Virus record (IMG/VR): IMGVR_UViG_3300042462_000039
Location: 1 to 29,201 of that record
Strand: one strand, 5' to 3'
DNA from: a virus
DNA: 29,201 bases
The position numbers and the translations under genes were made by a program. Position 1 is the first letter of the stretch, and every line of letters begins with the position of its first letter. Below are positions 8,088 to 15,340 of this stretch, piece by piece. Under the pieces are notes generated by a model. It saw only the letters and a list, made by a program, of their open reading frames with translations. It did not search any database and was not told where the DNA came from.

Positions 8088-8828
8088 TTACTTTTTAAAT
8101 AGATTGTTAAATTGATTAATTGCCTTTGTTACTTCTTCATTACTTGGTTCTTCAATAGCTATCGGCTGAACTGCGTCTGCGGGTTCAGTGAATTCTTTTA
8201 CTATTTCTAACTCCAATAATGAAGCCTGTATTCTTTTTATTTGAATTTCCATTAAAGCAAAAGTGTCGTCTGTGAAACTACCACCTCTAAACGCTTTAAT
8301 TAGATTGTCTAATTGTATTGATAAACTTTCTTTAGTTTCTACTCCTTCGCTTTTAAATCCTAGCGTTGGTGTTTCAGGGTTTGCACCCCAAAGAACTGCT
8401 GAACCTTCGTAAAGTTTTAATTCTCTTATTGTTCTAACTTGGTTTGTTTTGTTTATGTCGCTTTTAATAGTACTAAAACCAATTGAATGCTGATTGATTA
8501 AACCTGCCTCGTATAGTTTTATTACGTCTTCCCCAGCTTCTGTTTCTATTATTTGAGTAATAGCTACTAACATATCGCCTTCTACATAAAGGTCAATTGG
8601 TTTGCCTATTGTATGTCCTAAATCTGCCTTATGGTCTATTAATGACCAAACTAAGTTTTTACCTTTAGGGCCACGTTCTGCAATAGTTTTAGTAAACGCT
8701 TCAGCTACGATTATATCGTTGTCTAAATCCACGTTACCAATTCTGCTCCAACACGCTTTAACGGTTCTTGATTCAGATGAAATGTCTAATATAGAATCCA
8801 TTGCACCTTTTTCTTCAAATTTACTCAT
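8088..8828 (-). CDS. Prohead maturation protease, U35 (HK97 gp4-like)
   Basis: A 246-residue protein. The N-terminal catalytic domain shows the U35 herpesvirus-protease-like pattern: VDLDNDIIVAEAF, then SLIDHKADLGHTIGKP with the likely catalytic His66, then GLINQHSIGFST with the likely nucleophile Ser115. ELKLYEGSAVLWGANPETP follows around 136-154. The C-terminal ~80 residues are helical and may act as an internal scaffold extension. It lies between the MuF-like gene and the capsid gene, the normal HK97 order. A TAACTTTG box lies 4 nt before its ATG. Confidence 0.9.
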   Translation of the reverse strand: MSKFEEKGAMDSILDISSESRTVKACWSRIGNVDLDNDIIVAEAFTKTIAERGPKGKNLVWSLIDHKADLGHTIGKPIDLYVEGDMLVAITQIIETEAGEDVIKLYEAGLINQHSIGFSTIKSDINKTNQVRTIRELKLYEGSAVLWGANPETPTLGFKSEGVETKESLSIQLDNLIKAFRGGSFTDDTFALMEIQIKRIQASLLELEIVKEFTEPADAVQPIAIEEPSNEEVTKAINQFNNLFKK

Positions 8829-8832
8829 AAGA

Positions 8833-8840
8833 CAAAGTTA
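8833..8840 (-). promoter_or_regulatory. TAnnTTTG -7 box, 4 nt before the protease start
   Basis: TAACTTTG on the minus strand is followed by TCTT and then the ATG at 8828. This is the same 4-nt spacing seen at three other starts in this genome. No good -33 box was found about 20 nt upstream. Confidence 0.45.
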
Positions 8841-8851
8841 TATATTTTTTA

Positions 8852-9727
8852 TTATTGTAATGCCTCAGTTATTAACGTTCCTATTGTTTGACCTAATAAG
8901 TTCCCCATTAAAGACCATAATAAACCTGCGTCGCCTTTTGGAGGGTTATTTTCTAAGCGTAATAATTTCCCGTTAGCATCCCTTTGTGCTTCATAACCTA
9001 AAGTACATCTACAATTACAAACGTTACCTGCTCTAGCTGTTGAATCAGCAGGATGCAGCATATAGTCTATATATGTTTTAGCCCTTACTTCAAACTTAGC
9101 ATCCATTGGAAGTTTAACCCCGTCCATATGCAAGTGGTCGTTTGCATCACGTGGGATTCTTCTTGTACGATTGTCCTTTGCTGAAATCCATTCTTTAACC
9201 GTTACTAAGCCTGTAGACATTGCACCAACCATTGAACCTATGTTAGCTGACCTTCCTGTTTCTGTTCGTGCTATTAGTTCTGCCCTATAATCTGTTAATC
9301 CTGCTGACCTTAATAATCTTATCGTTTCAGGTAATGTTAGGTTTTCTGCTGCTGCTTTATCTAGAAAGGATTGTATTTGTTTCTTAGTCGTGTCTGTTAT
9401 GTCTGCTGCTAATTGGTTTAATCCCCTAGCCTCTAAATAAGTTAATATAACATAAGCAAAAAAGTCTGTTTCTTTACTCTTTACCTCAAAATCAATTCTT
9501 TGCCCCTTTACAGACGTTTTAACGTCCTTTTGACTAATCTTAGCCATACGAGTACCCATTGCAACGTGAAGCTGCTTAATGGTCGTTTTAATGGCTTTAT
9601 CGCTTATAGCATCAAAGTCTAAAGTATCGCAGTATGTATCTACTTGTTTCTGCAGTTCCTTTTTGAACTTTGGCGAATAGGTTTTTAAAGCATTAGCGTA
9701 TAACTTTTTATAGTCTTGCCAAATCAT
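8852..9727 (-). CDS. MuF/SPP1 gp7-like head morphogenesis protein
   Basis: A 291-residue protein. The N-terminal ~140 residues are helical. The C-terminal MuF domain is clear: LIARTETGRSANIGS at 152-165, KEWISAKDNRTRR at 178-190, HLHMDGVKLPMDAKFEV at 199-214, and the Cys-rich NVCNCRCTLGY at 235-245. These proteins associate with the portal inside the procapsid and are ejected or assist assembly in SPP1-like phages. No toxin domain is fused after the MuF domain; the final ~45 residues are short and hydrophobic. It begins 1 nt after the end of the portal coding frame. Confidence 0.88.
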   Translation of the reverse strand: MIWQDYKKLYANALKTYSPKFKKELQKQVDTYCDTLDFDAISDKAIKTTIKQLHVAMGTRMAKISQKDVKTSVKGQRIDFEVKSKETDFFAYVILTYLEARGLNQLAADITDTTKKQIQSFLDKAAAENLTLPETIRLLRSAGLTDYRAELIARTETGRSANIGSMVGAMSTGLVTVKEWISAKDNRTRRIPRDANDHLHMDGVKLPMDAKFEVRAKTYIDYMLHPADSTARAGNVCNCRCTLGYEAQRDANGKLLRLENNPPKGDAGLLWSLMGNLLGQTIGTLITEALQ

Positions 9728-11101
9728 TTATTCAGGTATTGTTAACGGCTGGAATTCGTCTATTGGTTGTACACTTGTAGGTATGTAAAGTTTCTCTAAT
9801 TCTGCTTCGTCAATGTAGTCAGGAACTTCTAACCCCATTAAATCCATTTTTTGCTTAGGTGCTATCCACCACGCATTATTTAACCATTCTACTTGCTCTT
9901 TCTTATTAGATTCTAATTCAGCATAAATACTAGCGTCATAGTCTACATAAATATTTTGTCCTGTATAACCCCAATCGCTTTGTAGCTTTCTATTAATGTT
10001 ATCCCTAATAGAATTCAACAAAGGTATTGCACAACGTAATGTTAAAGCCTTTTCGCCTTCTAATTGGTTGTTATAAGTCTTATTGTCTGCGTCATTTAGT
10101 AATTGTGAAGGAACTCCGTAAATATTACAAAGTGCTTTCATGTCCCACTTTTCAGATTCGATTATATTTAATTCAACAGGGCTAAGTCCTATTTGCTTCC
10201 AGTCTACTTTATAACCTGAAACCGCTATTGAATTGTAATTAGCTGAACCGCCTTTTTCACTAATAGATTTTTTTAATGCCTGTGCTTGTGAAAGACCTTG
10301 TACTGAATCATATCTTTCGTCATTCATAAATAAAACACCTGCTGGACCGCCATTTTGGAACGATGCAACTGCCGCCGTCTTAGCTTCGTTAGAACGTGTT
10401 AAAGTCCTTGCTGCTGCTAATAGCGGTGACTGCCCGTACAATTGGTTACCTGTTGAGTTCCATTGCGGATTAAAGTATTTATCGTGTAATATTTCTTTTC
10501 TAGTAAATTGAAAAATAGGACCATACTGAAGTTGATAACCTACTGCAACTGCAGGGAAGGCTTGTGTATCAGCTATAACCGCCGTATATTGTGAAGGCAA
10601 AGCGTAAAGAGCAAAAGGTTTACCCATATTAGCCCCTGCTTCTATTGTCTTTGAATAGATAAAAGCGTTACCTGTAATTAGTTTAAATCCACACCATTGT
10701 TCTACTAAGTCGCTAAAAGCATCGTCTTCGTTTGGATATTTAAGTAACTCATTTAAACGAGCATCGCCAGTATATAGTTCAAACGCTTTTTTATGTAACG
10801 TTTCTAGTTTCTTAAAGTTTTCTATTTTGTCAGGCTGCGACATTAACGCTTTGTACTTTCGTGCTGCCTTTTCGTCTATTACCTTATAAACACCGAACGG
10901 AGCCAACTTAGCTTTATCAGTAATTAGCTTTACGATTGAATAAACTATATCGTTACCCTGATAGCCGTCGTGTACAAATGAAGCTGCGTTCTGCCCACTC
11001 CAAGTAACTAAACCGCTTTGAATTGCTATCTGTGAAGCCATTGGATAGTTAGGCAAAATATTATTAATCTTCTTTTTATTGAAGATGTCGAATAAACCCA
11101 T
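9728..11101 (-). CDS. Portal protein, HK97 family
   Basis: A 457-residue protein with the phage portal family layout. An N-terminal MGLFDIFNKKK is followed by GYQGNDIVYSIVKLITDKAKLAPFGVY, WCGFKLITGNAFIYSK, a 'YALPSQYTAVI' strand, HDKYFNPQWN, YGQSPLLAAARTLT and the stem/wing region KWDMKALCNIYGVPSQLLND. The 'iaallgVPp.ll' type helix is typical of the portal crown side. It forms the dodecameric DNA channel and binds terminase. It lies directly after TerL, separated by 35 nt that contain a TAACTTTG -7 box. Confidence 0.93.
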   Translation of the reverse strand: MGLFDIFNKKKINNILPNYPMASQIAIQSGLVTWSGQNAASFVHDGYQGNDIVYSIVKLITDKAKLAPFGVYKVIDEKAARKYKALMSQPDKIENFKKLETLHKKAFELYTGDARLNELLKYPNEDDAFSDLVEQWCGFKLITGNAFIYSKTIEAGANMGKPFALYALPSQYTAVIADTQAFPAVAVGYQLQYGPIFQFTRKEILHDKYFNPQWNSTGNQLYGQSPLLAAARTLTRSNEAKTAAVASFQNGGPAGVLFMNDERYDSVQGLSQAQALKKSISEKGGSANYNSIAVSGYKVDWKQIGLSPVELNIIESEKWDMKALCNIYGVPSQLLNDADNKTYNNQLEGEKALTLRCAIPLLNSIRDNINRKLQSDWGYTGQNIYVDYDASIYAELESNKKEQVEWLNNAWWIAPKQKMDLMGLEVPDYIDEAELEKLYIPTSVQPIDEFQPLTIPE

Positions 11102-11117
11102 AATGTAATAATTTAAA

Positions 11118-11125
11118 CAAAGTTA
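11118..11125 (-). promoter_or_regulatory. TAnnTTTG -7 box upstream of portal
   Basis: TAACTTTG on the minus strand lies 16 nt before the portal ATG. A TTG (11151-11153) and TTTG (11154-11157) occur upstream, but the spacing of 25 nt or more is longer than the usual 17-23. Confidence 0.4.
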
Positions 11126-11136
11126 GTTATTTTATA

Positions 11137-12447
11137 CTAAAAAACCGATACAACAAATTTAGGAGTGTATTCAAAGTACATTCGCATAGCTAAAGTATCG
11201 CTAAAGTCAGGGGAACGCCCTATTAATTGTTTTACCTTATCCTTAGGTATTATTCCTTTTTTAGCGTCGTTATCTACAGACTTTTGTTTTACCTGCTCAA
11301 GTTCTTCTATAATGATTTGCTTTTGTTTCCCGTCTGCTATTATATGTATTTCGTTCTTATTTATTAGTTCAGCTAGTTTGTAGTAACATTGGCTTTTTAA
11401 GTTATCAAAGTTTTCCTTCTTTTTAGTAATAGGGTTTTCTAATGGAGAACTATTGTTAACAAATCCTTTGCAGCGTAGTATATCGCATACGCCACCGCCG
11501 ACACCGTCTTCGTCTACAACTATGTGCGAAGTAGGTACTTTATTTTCCTGTTGGAAGCGTTTAACTAGGTCTGCTACCTCAACAACTGATTTACCATTGA
11601 ATTGATAAAACCGTACACGTAGCCCACTCCATACACCAATAACAGTACTATCTTTTCCAAAGCGAGCCACATCACAAGTAATAAAACTATCGCCGTTAGG
11701 GACAAAATCATTTGTAAACGCATCAAGTATCTTTTCATATTCAATTAATTGTGATAAATCTGATAAGTATTCCCAGTTACCAAATAGCAAACGTTCTTTA
11801 CTTTGGGTATCTAGTGTTAAAAGGTTTTCTTTATAGTGCTTAGATATAAAAGGGTTATCGTCTATTAACGAACTTATAAAGCGTTTATTGTCTTTAATGC
11901 TTCCGTCTTGTTGTGGCTTGTAAAACTCCGAGTAGGTCCAATTCTTAGCAGGGTTACAGGTGTAAAGAATCTTAGGGACTAAATCGTTTTGGTCTAACTG
12001 AAACCTTATTCTTGACTTAATAATATTTCTAGCCTTATCGTCTACCTGATTTGCTTCATCAATAAAAGCGTCTGTAATTTCTAACGAACCTAATTCATCA
12101 AAGTTTGGGTCGCTTGGGTAACTATAAAGGTCCTTTAATAGAATAGTTGAACCGTTAGGGAAGTCTATTGTACTTGACTGCGAATTATATTTATAGTGTT
12201 TACCTGCGTCTAAGCCTTGCAATTTAGCTACCTGAAAGAAAGATACTAAAGTAGTTTCTTTAAGTGTTTTAAGTATTGAACGACCTATTAAACCCCTAGT
12301 GTTAGGGTATTTTAACCTTTGTTTTAATTGCCAATAACAACCTATTAAAGTTTTACCACCACCCGCTCCGCCACCGAAAAGTATTTCGTTTGTAGTTTTA
12401 TCTTCAAGTAAATCTAAAGCCGTTGTTTGTTTAATGGATAATTCCAT
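11137..12447 (-). CDS. terL: Terminase large subunit
   Basis: A 436-residue packaging motor and nuclease. Walker A is FGGGAGGGKT at 24-33, and Walker B with the catalytic acid is ITDAFIDEAN (Asp130-Glu131). The coupling motif is YTCNPAKN at about 162-169. The RNase H-like nuclease domain shows ITCDVARFGKDST (Asp259), VVDEDGVGGGV (Asp312) and SPDFSDTLAM (Asp414/Asp417), consistent with the three-acid site. TerS lies upstream and portal downstream. The intergenic region before it (12448-12505) contains a stem-loop. Packaging mode (pac or cos) cannot be decided from the protein alone. Confidence 0.96.
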   Translation of the reverse strand: MELSIKQTTALDLLEDKTTNEILFGGGAGGGKTLIGCYWQLKQRLKYPNTRGLIGRSILKTLKETTLVSFFQVAKLQGLDAGKHYKYNSQSSTIDFPNGSTILLKDLYSYPSDPNFDELGSLEITDAFIDEANQVDDKARNIIKSRIRFQLDQNDLVPKILYTCNPAKNWTYSEFYKPQQDGSIKDNKRFISSLIDDNPFISKHYKENLLTLDTQSKERLLFGNWEYLSDLSQLIEYEKILDAFTNDFVPNGDSFITCDVARFGKDSTVIGVWSGLRVRFYQFNGKSVVEVADLVKRFQQENKVPTSHIVVDEDGVGGGVCDILRCKGFVNNSSPLENPITKKKENFDNLKSQCYYKLAELINKNEIHIIADGKQKQIIIEELEQVKQKSVDNDAKKGIIPKDKVKQLIGRSPDFSDTLAMRMYFEYTPKFVVSVF

Positions 12448-12457
12448 AATTTAAAGA

Positions 12458-12493
12458 GTGCAGTCAGGTCTTAAGCCCTTGTGGTTACTGCAC
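12458..12493 (-). promoter_or_regulatory. Inverted repeat between terS and terL
   Basis: Perfect 7-bp arms GTGCAGT (12458-12464) and ACTGCAC (12487-12493) enclose 22 nt. It sits in the only non-coding gap between the two terminase genes. It lacks a following T-run on the minus strand, so a terminator is unlikely; a packaging or recognition site or an RNA control element are options. Confidence 0.4.
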
Positions 12494-12505
12494 GTTTTAT
12501 CCACT

Positions 12506-12844
12506 TTATTTATTTTCTACGTATGTTTTATTTTCTTCCCAGTTAATCTGTAGTCCACCGCTTAACTCTATTTCGCTTGTTTGCTTTGCCCTACCTTCTA
12601 GTCTATCCATTAACTCTTTATAAGCGTTTAAATCGCCTTTAAATGCCTTTTGTAATACTACTAGGTCTAATTGTTCCGCTACGCTAAATTCTTCTTTCTC
12701 CCCTGTTATTGGGTTAGTCTTAGTCTGTACTAACTCAAGTAAACGCAATAAACGTGTCTTGCTATTAGGTACACCTTTTGGTCTGCCGTTTGGGTTTCCG
12801 CTTACACCTTTAGGAAATGGTTTTAAGTTTTCATCGTTTGCCAT
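12506..12844 (-). CDS. Terminase small subunit-like protein (DUF5681 type)
   Basis: A 112-residue protein directly upstream of TerL. Its N-terminus carries FPKGVSGNPNGRPKGVPNSKT at about 9-30, the hallmark of DUF5681 proteins common beside terminase genes. The middle is helical (EQLDLVVLQKAFKGDLNAYKELMDRLEG) as in TerS DNA-binding/oligomerisation domains. It should recognise phage DNA and load TerL. The small-terminase role is inferred from family and position. Confidence 0.8.
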   Translation of the reverse strand: MANDENLKPFPKGVSGNPNGRPKGVPNSKTRLLRLLELVQTKTNPITGEKEEFSVAEQLDLVVLQKAFKGDLNAYKELMDRLEGRAKQTSEIELSGGLQINWEENKTYVENK

Positions 12845-12921
12845 ACTTCGTTGATTTCTCGTTGTATTTGAGCGGGAAGGTGGTATTGCACCCCTTCTTT
12901 TGGCTGGAATGCCAAACGCAT
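12823..12921 (-). CDS. Possible 32-aa protein between mom-like and terS
   Basis: The ATG at 12921 lies 5 nt after the Mom-like stop. The frame runs through RLAFQPKEGVQYHLPAQIQ and REINEVWQT to a TAA at 12823, overlapping the start of TerS by 22 nt. It fills an otherwise empty 82-nt gap, and its composition (Leu-Pro, Gln, Trp, Glu) looks protein-like. There is no recognised domain. It could be a chance frame, but the tight packing on both sides favours a real small gene. Confidence 0.4.
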   Translation of the reverse strand: MRLAFQPKEGVQYHLPAQIQREINEVWQTMKT

Positions 12922-12926
12922 TACTT

Positions 12927-13628
12927 TTATGCTTCTCCCGCTTGTCTTGATGCCAAAGTTACCTTATTCCCTTTATACATCCCTGCACCCATTTCATCTA
13001 TTTTGCTAAATGGAAGTATTGGAACTGATAAATCAGCTATTTTTAATTTGTCTATAAAATATATATATTTCAATTGAAACCCTTCTATTGGCTTTGCTTG
13101 TCCTGTTTCTAATAAATGCCTACTATAATATTTTCCATTTATAGATGGATAGTTTTTATTATCTAATGTTTTTTTAGCTACAATTTTACCATCCCAATTC
13201 AATATTTGTTTATTTTCTTTAACCCCTATTAAATTAAATCCACTTGCCCTGTATATTGTTCCATCTCCACATTGACTGCCATCTGCAAAACTAATTATCC
13301 ATTTTATATGTGGTGCATTTTTTTTTAATAGTTTAATTGTTATTGCAATACATCTACTTTCGCTATACTTTGGCAAATATTCATCAAATGCCATTCGGTT
13401 AAGTTCAATAAATTCATTCCATCCTGTATTTTTAACTGTTGCACCAACTTTGTATTTATCCATTGAATTGCCATAACTTAAAACTCCGTGCATTTTACCA
13501 TCTAAAAAACAACCAAAATGTACTGTACTATTAGGCACAAATTTACCTGAATAATGGTTTAATTTAACAAACTCATTAGCCACTTTACTAGATATAACTT
13601 TTACTAGGATTTCCTTTGCTCTGCCCAT
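12927..13628 (-). CDS. Mom-like DNA modification protein (GNAT-fold)
   Basis: A 233-residue protein resembling phage Mu Mom, which modifies adenines in phage DNA and protects against restriction. Visible motifs in order: LNHYSGKFVPNS at 23-34, a strand FGCFLDGKMHGVLSYG at 38-53, FIELNRMAFDEYLPKYSESR at 73-92, and WIISFADGSQCGDGTIYRASGF at 110-131. The 'ELNRM...SESR' and 'FAD...GTIY.ASGF' blocks are the family hallmark. It overlaps the ParB-like gene by 25 nt. The coding sequence is clearly more AT-rich than the neighbouring terminase genes, suggesting separate acquisition. The exact chemical modification cannot be read from sequence. Confidence 0.82.
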   Translation of the reverse strand: MGRAKEILVKVISSKVANEFVKLNHYSGKFVPNSTVHFGCFLDGKMHGVLSYGNSMDKYKVGATVKNTGWNEFIELNRMAFDEYLPKYSESRCIAITIKLLKKNAPHIKWIISFADGSQCGDGTIYRASGFNLIGVKENKQILNWDGKIVAKKTLDNKNYPSINGKYYSRHLLETGQAKPIEGFQLKYIYFIDKLKIADLSVPILPFSKIDEMGAGMYKGNKVTLASRQAGEA

Positions 13629-14188
13629 TGCATTATTATTAAATATAAAGCGTTACCATTTGAATTTTCGTTACCCATTGTTTCTGCATATTTATATTCT
13701 TCGGTGCGTTTAATTTCCTCAATAGCATTTTTTAGTTGTGTAGCCTGTTCATCTGCTAAAGTAAAAGTCATTTGCTGAAAAGGAGATTTATCGCCATCAG
13801 GCAAACTAAATCCTTCGCCTAAATCCTCAACATTATCAAACCCAATTATATCTAATCCCCATTCTTGAATTAAATCTACATCCCAATTGTTTGCCAATTC
13901 CGACCAATCGTGTGAGCCAAATGAAACATTATCTTTAATTATAAACTCTTTCTTTTGTGCTTCAGTTAAGTCTTTCGCTTGTTTTACTGGAACGTCTTTT
14001 AATCCTGCTTCAATACAAGCCTTTAGCCTCATATTGCCTCCAAGTACCATATTGTTTTCGTCTATTACAATAGGTCGAAGTTCAAGCATTTGCGGAAAAT
14101 CTTGAATAGACTTTACAAGTTGCTTAAACTTATTGTCCTTTATCAGGCGTGGATTGTTTGGATTTGGTTTAATATCTGTTATTAGCAT
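13604..14188 (-). CDS. ParB/Srx-domain protein
   Basis: A 194-residue protein with an N-terminal ParB/Srx nuclease-like fold: ITDIKPNPNNPRLIKDNKF, LVKSIQDFPQM, RPIVIDENNMVLGGNMRLKA at 38-57 (the ParB GG-x-R box) and CIEAGLKDVPV. Next comes a segment (about 73-115: LTEAQKKEFIIKDNVSFG, HDWSELANNWD) typical of phage ParB proteins near methyltransferase or modification genes. The C-terminal 60 residues are helical. There is no HTH for plasmid-type parS binding. The start uses TAATG overlap with the zinc-ribbon gene. It is likely a partner of the Mom-like protein. Confidence 0.82.
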   Translation of the reverse strand: MLITDIKPNPNNPRLIKDNKFKQLVKSIQDFPQMLELRPIVIDENNMVLGGNMRLKACIEAGLKDVPVKQAKDLTEAQKKEFIIKDNVSFGSHDWSELANNWDVDLIQEWGLDIIGFDNVEDLGEGFSLPDGDKSPFQQMTFTLADEQATQLKNAIEEIKRTEEYKYAETMGNENSNGNALYLIIMQWAEQRKS

Positions 14189-14382
14189 TATCTGTTTTTT
14201 GTTGGTGTTCGTATTGCTGCCGTTTCTATTTGTGGTAATTTATAAATATCTTCTATTCCTAATTTAGTTTTACATTTTGAGCAGCTAAACTTATACTTGC
14301 CAAGTTCGCTTTGCCATACAAACTGTTCTTCGTTTGAACCGCATTTGCACTTATATATTCTTTTGCCGTAACTATCTTTCAT
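14188..14382 (-). CDS. Small zinc-ribbon protein, possibly Com-like
   Basis: A 64-residue protein with two Cys pairs, C12-x-C14 and C34-x2-C37, separated by a short beta-rich segment: a minimal zinc ribbon. It is linked by TAATG overlaps to the 40-aa gene upstream and to the ParB gene downstream, so it belongs to the modification cassette. Mu encodes a similarly sized zinc-finger protein, Com, that activates mom translation. Position and size invite that comparison, but sequence alone does not establish it; many phage zinc ribbons have other roles. Confidence 0.65.
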   Translation of the reverse strand: MKDSYGKRIYKCKCGSNEEQFVWQSELGKYKFSCSKCKTKLGIEDIYKLPQIETAAIRTPTKNR

Positions 14383-14504
14383 TATTTGCCCTGTCTATTA
14401 TATGCTTTAACTGGCTTATCCTTTGGTCCGTTGCTTTTCTTATACTTGCCGCATTTCCTTTTACCGAACGTTGCCTTTGTGCTATCCCCTTTTATCTTCG
14501 CCAT
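14382..14504 (-). CDS. 40-aa highly basic small protein
   Basis: Translation from the ATG at 14504 gives 40 residues, very rich in Lys/Arg/Gly (MAKIKGDSTKATFGKRK and YKKSNGPKDKP). It ends in a TAA that overlaps the zinc-ribbon start (TAATG). It overlaps the upstream 61-aa gene by 23 nt. The composition suggests nucleic-acid binding, and similar short 'GDSTKATFGKR' proteins appear familiar from Bacteroidota phages. Function unknown. Confidence 0.7.
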   Translation of the reverse strand: MAKIKGDSTKATFGKRKCGKYKKSNGPKDKPVKAYNRQGK

Positions 14505-14667
14505 TTTTTAAATATTGTTTTATATAATCAGCCATAAAGTCAAATGCTTCCATTTTAGTATTACCAAAAACATAATGCGTCGTTCCTTCAATTACAAATG
14601 AATAACAGAAGTATCCGTTTATTTCAGTTGCTTTGCAAGTGTCGTATATGTTAACTGTATCTTTCAA
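14482..14667 (-). CDS. Small hypothetical protein, 61 aa
   Basis: Starts with KDTVNIYDTCKATEINGYFC and ends in a helical EAFDFMADYIKQYLKNGEDKRG. No family recognised. It overlaps the NinG gene end by 17 nt and the 40-aa basic gene by 23 nt, consistent with a compact operon. Confidence 0.6.
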   Translation of the reverse strand: MKDTVNIYDTCKATEINGYFCYSFVIEGTTHYVFGNTKMEAFDFMADYIKQYLKNGEDKRG

Positions 14668-15022
14668 TTAGTTCGTTTAATTCAGTTCTTGACCATTTTT
14701 TAACTAACCTAAACTGCTGCTCTAATTCTATTACTTTGCGTTCCCCTACTTTATCTATTAGGTTCTTTCTATATCCTACTAAGTGAAATTCATTAAACCC
14801 ATTACACGATATGCATTCTCCGTTTACGTTATATTCGTCAAATCTTAAAGCAGAACTTCCTTTTTGTGGTACATAATGTCCAGCGTTCATTTGACTAACT
14901 TCTTTATCCTGACCGCAACTAATACAAGTAAAATAACCGTCTTCACTATCCCTTTTTCTTATATAGGCATTAAATACCTTTTGGGCTTTAGCAGTTAGTT
15001 TAGGTATTGTTATTAGTGCCAT
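14651..15022 (-). CDS. ninG: NinG/Rap-like recombination nuclease
   Basis: A 123-residue protein matching lambda NinG: helical N-terminus (KLTAKAQKVFNAYIRKRD), a zinc pair C33-x2-C36 (FTCISCGQ), the HNH-like core MNAGHYVPQ at 45-53, LRFDEYNVNGECISCNGF at 59-75 with C70/C73, and YRKNLIDKVG. Lambda NinG (Rap) is a structure-specific endonuclease that acts on branched recombination intermediates. It fits with the Bet/RecT annealing protein in the same operon. A TAGTTTTG box lies 4 nt before the ATG. Confidence 0.9.
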   Translation of the reverse strand: MALITIPKLTAKAQKVFNAYIRKRDSEDGYFTCISCGQDKEVSQMNAGHYVPQKGSSALRFDEYNVNGECISCNGFNEFHLVGYRKNLIDKVGERKVIELEQQFRLVKKWSRTELNELIERYS

Positions 15023-15026
15023 ATTG

Positions 15027-15034
15027 CAAAACTA
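15027..15034 (-). promoter_or_regulatory. TAnnTTTG -7 box, 4 nt before ninG
   Basis: TAGTTTTG on the minus strand is followed by CAAT and the ninG ATG at 15022. Spacing equals that of three other candidate leaderless starts. It lies in the 14-nt gap between ninG and the 77-aa gene. Confidence 0.45.
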
Positions 15035-15036
15035 TG

Positions 15037-15270
15037 TTATTTATTAATGCGAAATACTATTTTCCTGCCCTGATATTCAAATTTCTTTTGCTTTAAAGGA
15101 TTAAGCCCTAGTCTTATACTAGATTCGTGTATTCCTGTAATTCTAGTTGCATAAGCAATAGATTTAAAGACTTGTTCTGTTTTGTCGTCTATGTATATTA
15201 ATCTTACCTTCTGTGCGTTGTCGATATTAAACATATTGCAAACTTGTTTTATTTTATAAATCTTTTTCAT
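15037..15270 (-). CDS. Orphan NUMOD1-like DNA-binding protein
   Basis: A 77-residue protein. Residues ~20-75 read IDDKTEQVFKSIAYATRITG, IHESSIRLGLN and FEYQGRKIVFRI, the layout of a NUMOD1 DNA-binding module: strand, 'S...A...tgI....I' HTH, closing strand. Normally this is fused to HNH or GIY-YIG homing nucleases, but no nuclease is fused here. The ATG at 15270 overlaps the upstream 28-aa ORF by 17 nt. An alternative start at M13 (15234) has a TTTGCAAT-ATG context like that of ninG. Confidence 0.65.
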   Translation of the reverse strand: MKKIYKIKQVCNMFNIDNAQKVRLIYIDDKTEQVFKSIAYATRITGIHESSIRLGLNPLKQKKFEYQGRKIVFRINK

Positions 15271-15340
15271 TGGGTGCAGTTATTATTTCATAAATTACCC
15301 ATAACCAAATAAAAGCTATTATTATTGCTGTTTGTATCAT
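15254..15340 (-). CDS. 28-aa membrane peptide
   Basis: From the ATG at 15340: MIQTAIIIAFIWLWVIYEII then a short polar tail to a TAA at 15254. It is essentially one transmembrane segment. The ATG is 3 nt after the stop of the 47-aa ORF. The initiation region is a 17-bp exact repeat of the one used by the 47-aa ORF. Function unknown. Confidence 0.45.
   Translation of the reverse strand: MIQTAIIIAFIWLWVIYEIITAPNEKDL

Noticed and set aside
8602-8976. 124-codon plus-strand frame across protease and MuF genes
   Set aside because: Antisense to two well-supported genes and not preceded by a promoter.
12817-13077. 86-codon plus-strand frame at the Mom/TerS boundary
   Set aside because: Antisense to Mom and to the small minus-strand ORF; composition is not protein-like.
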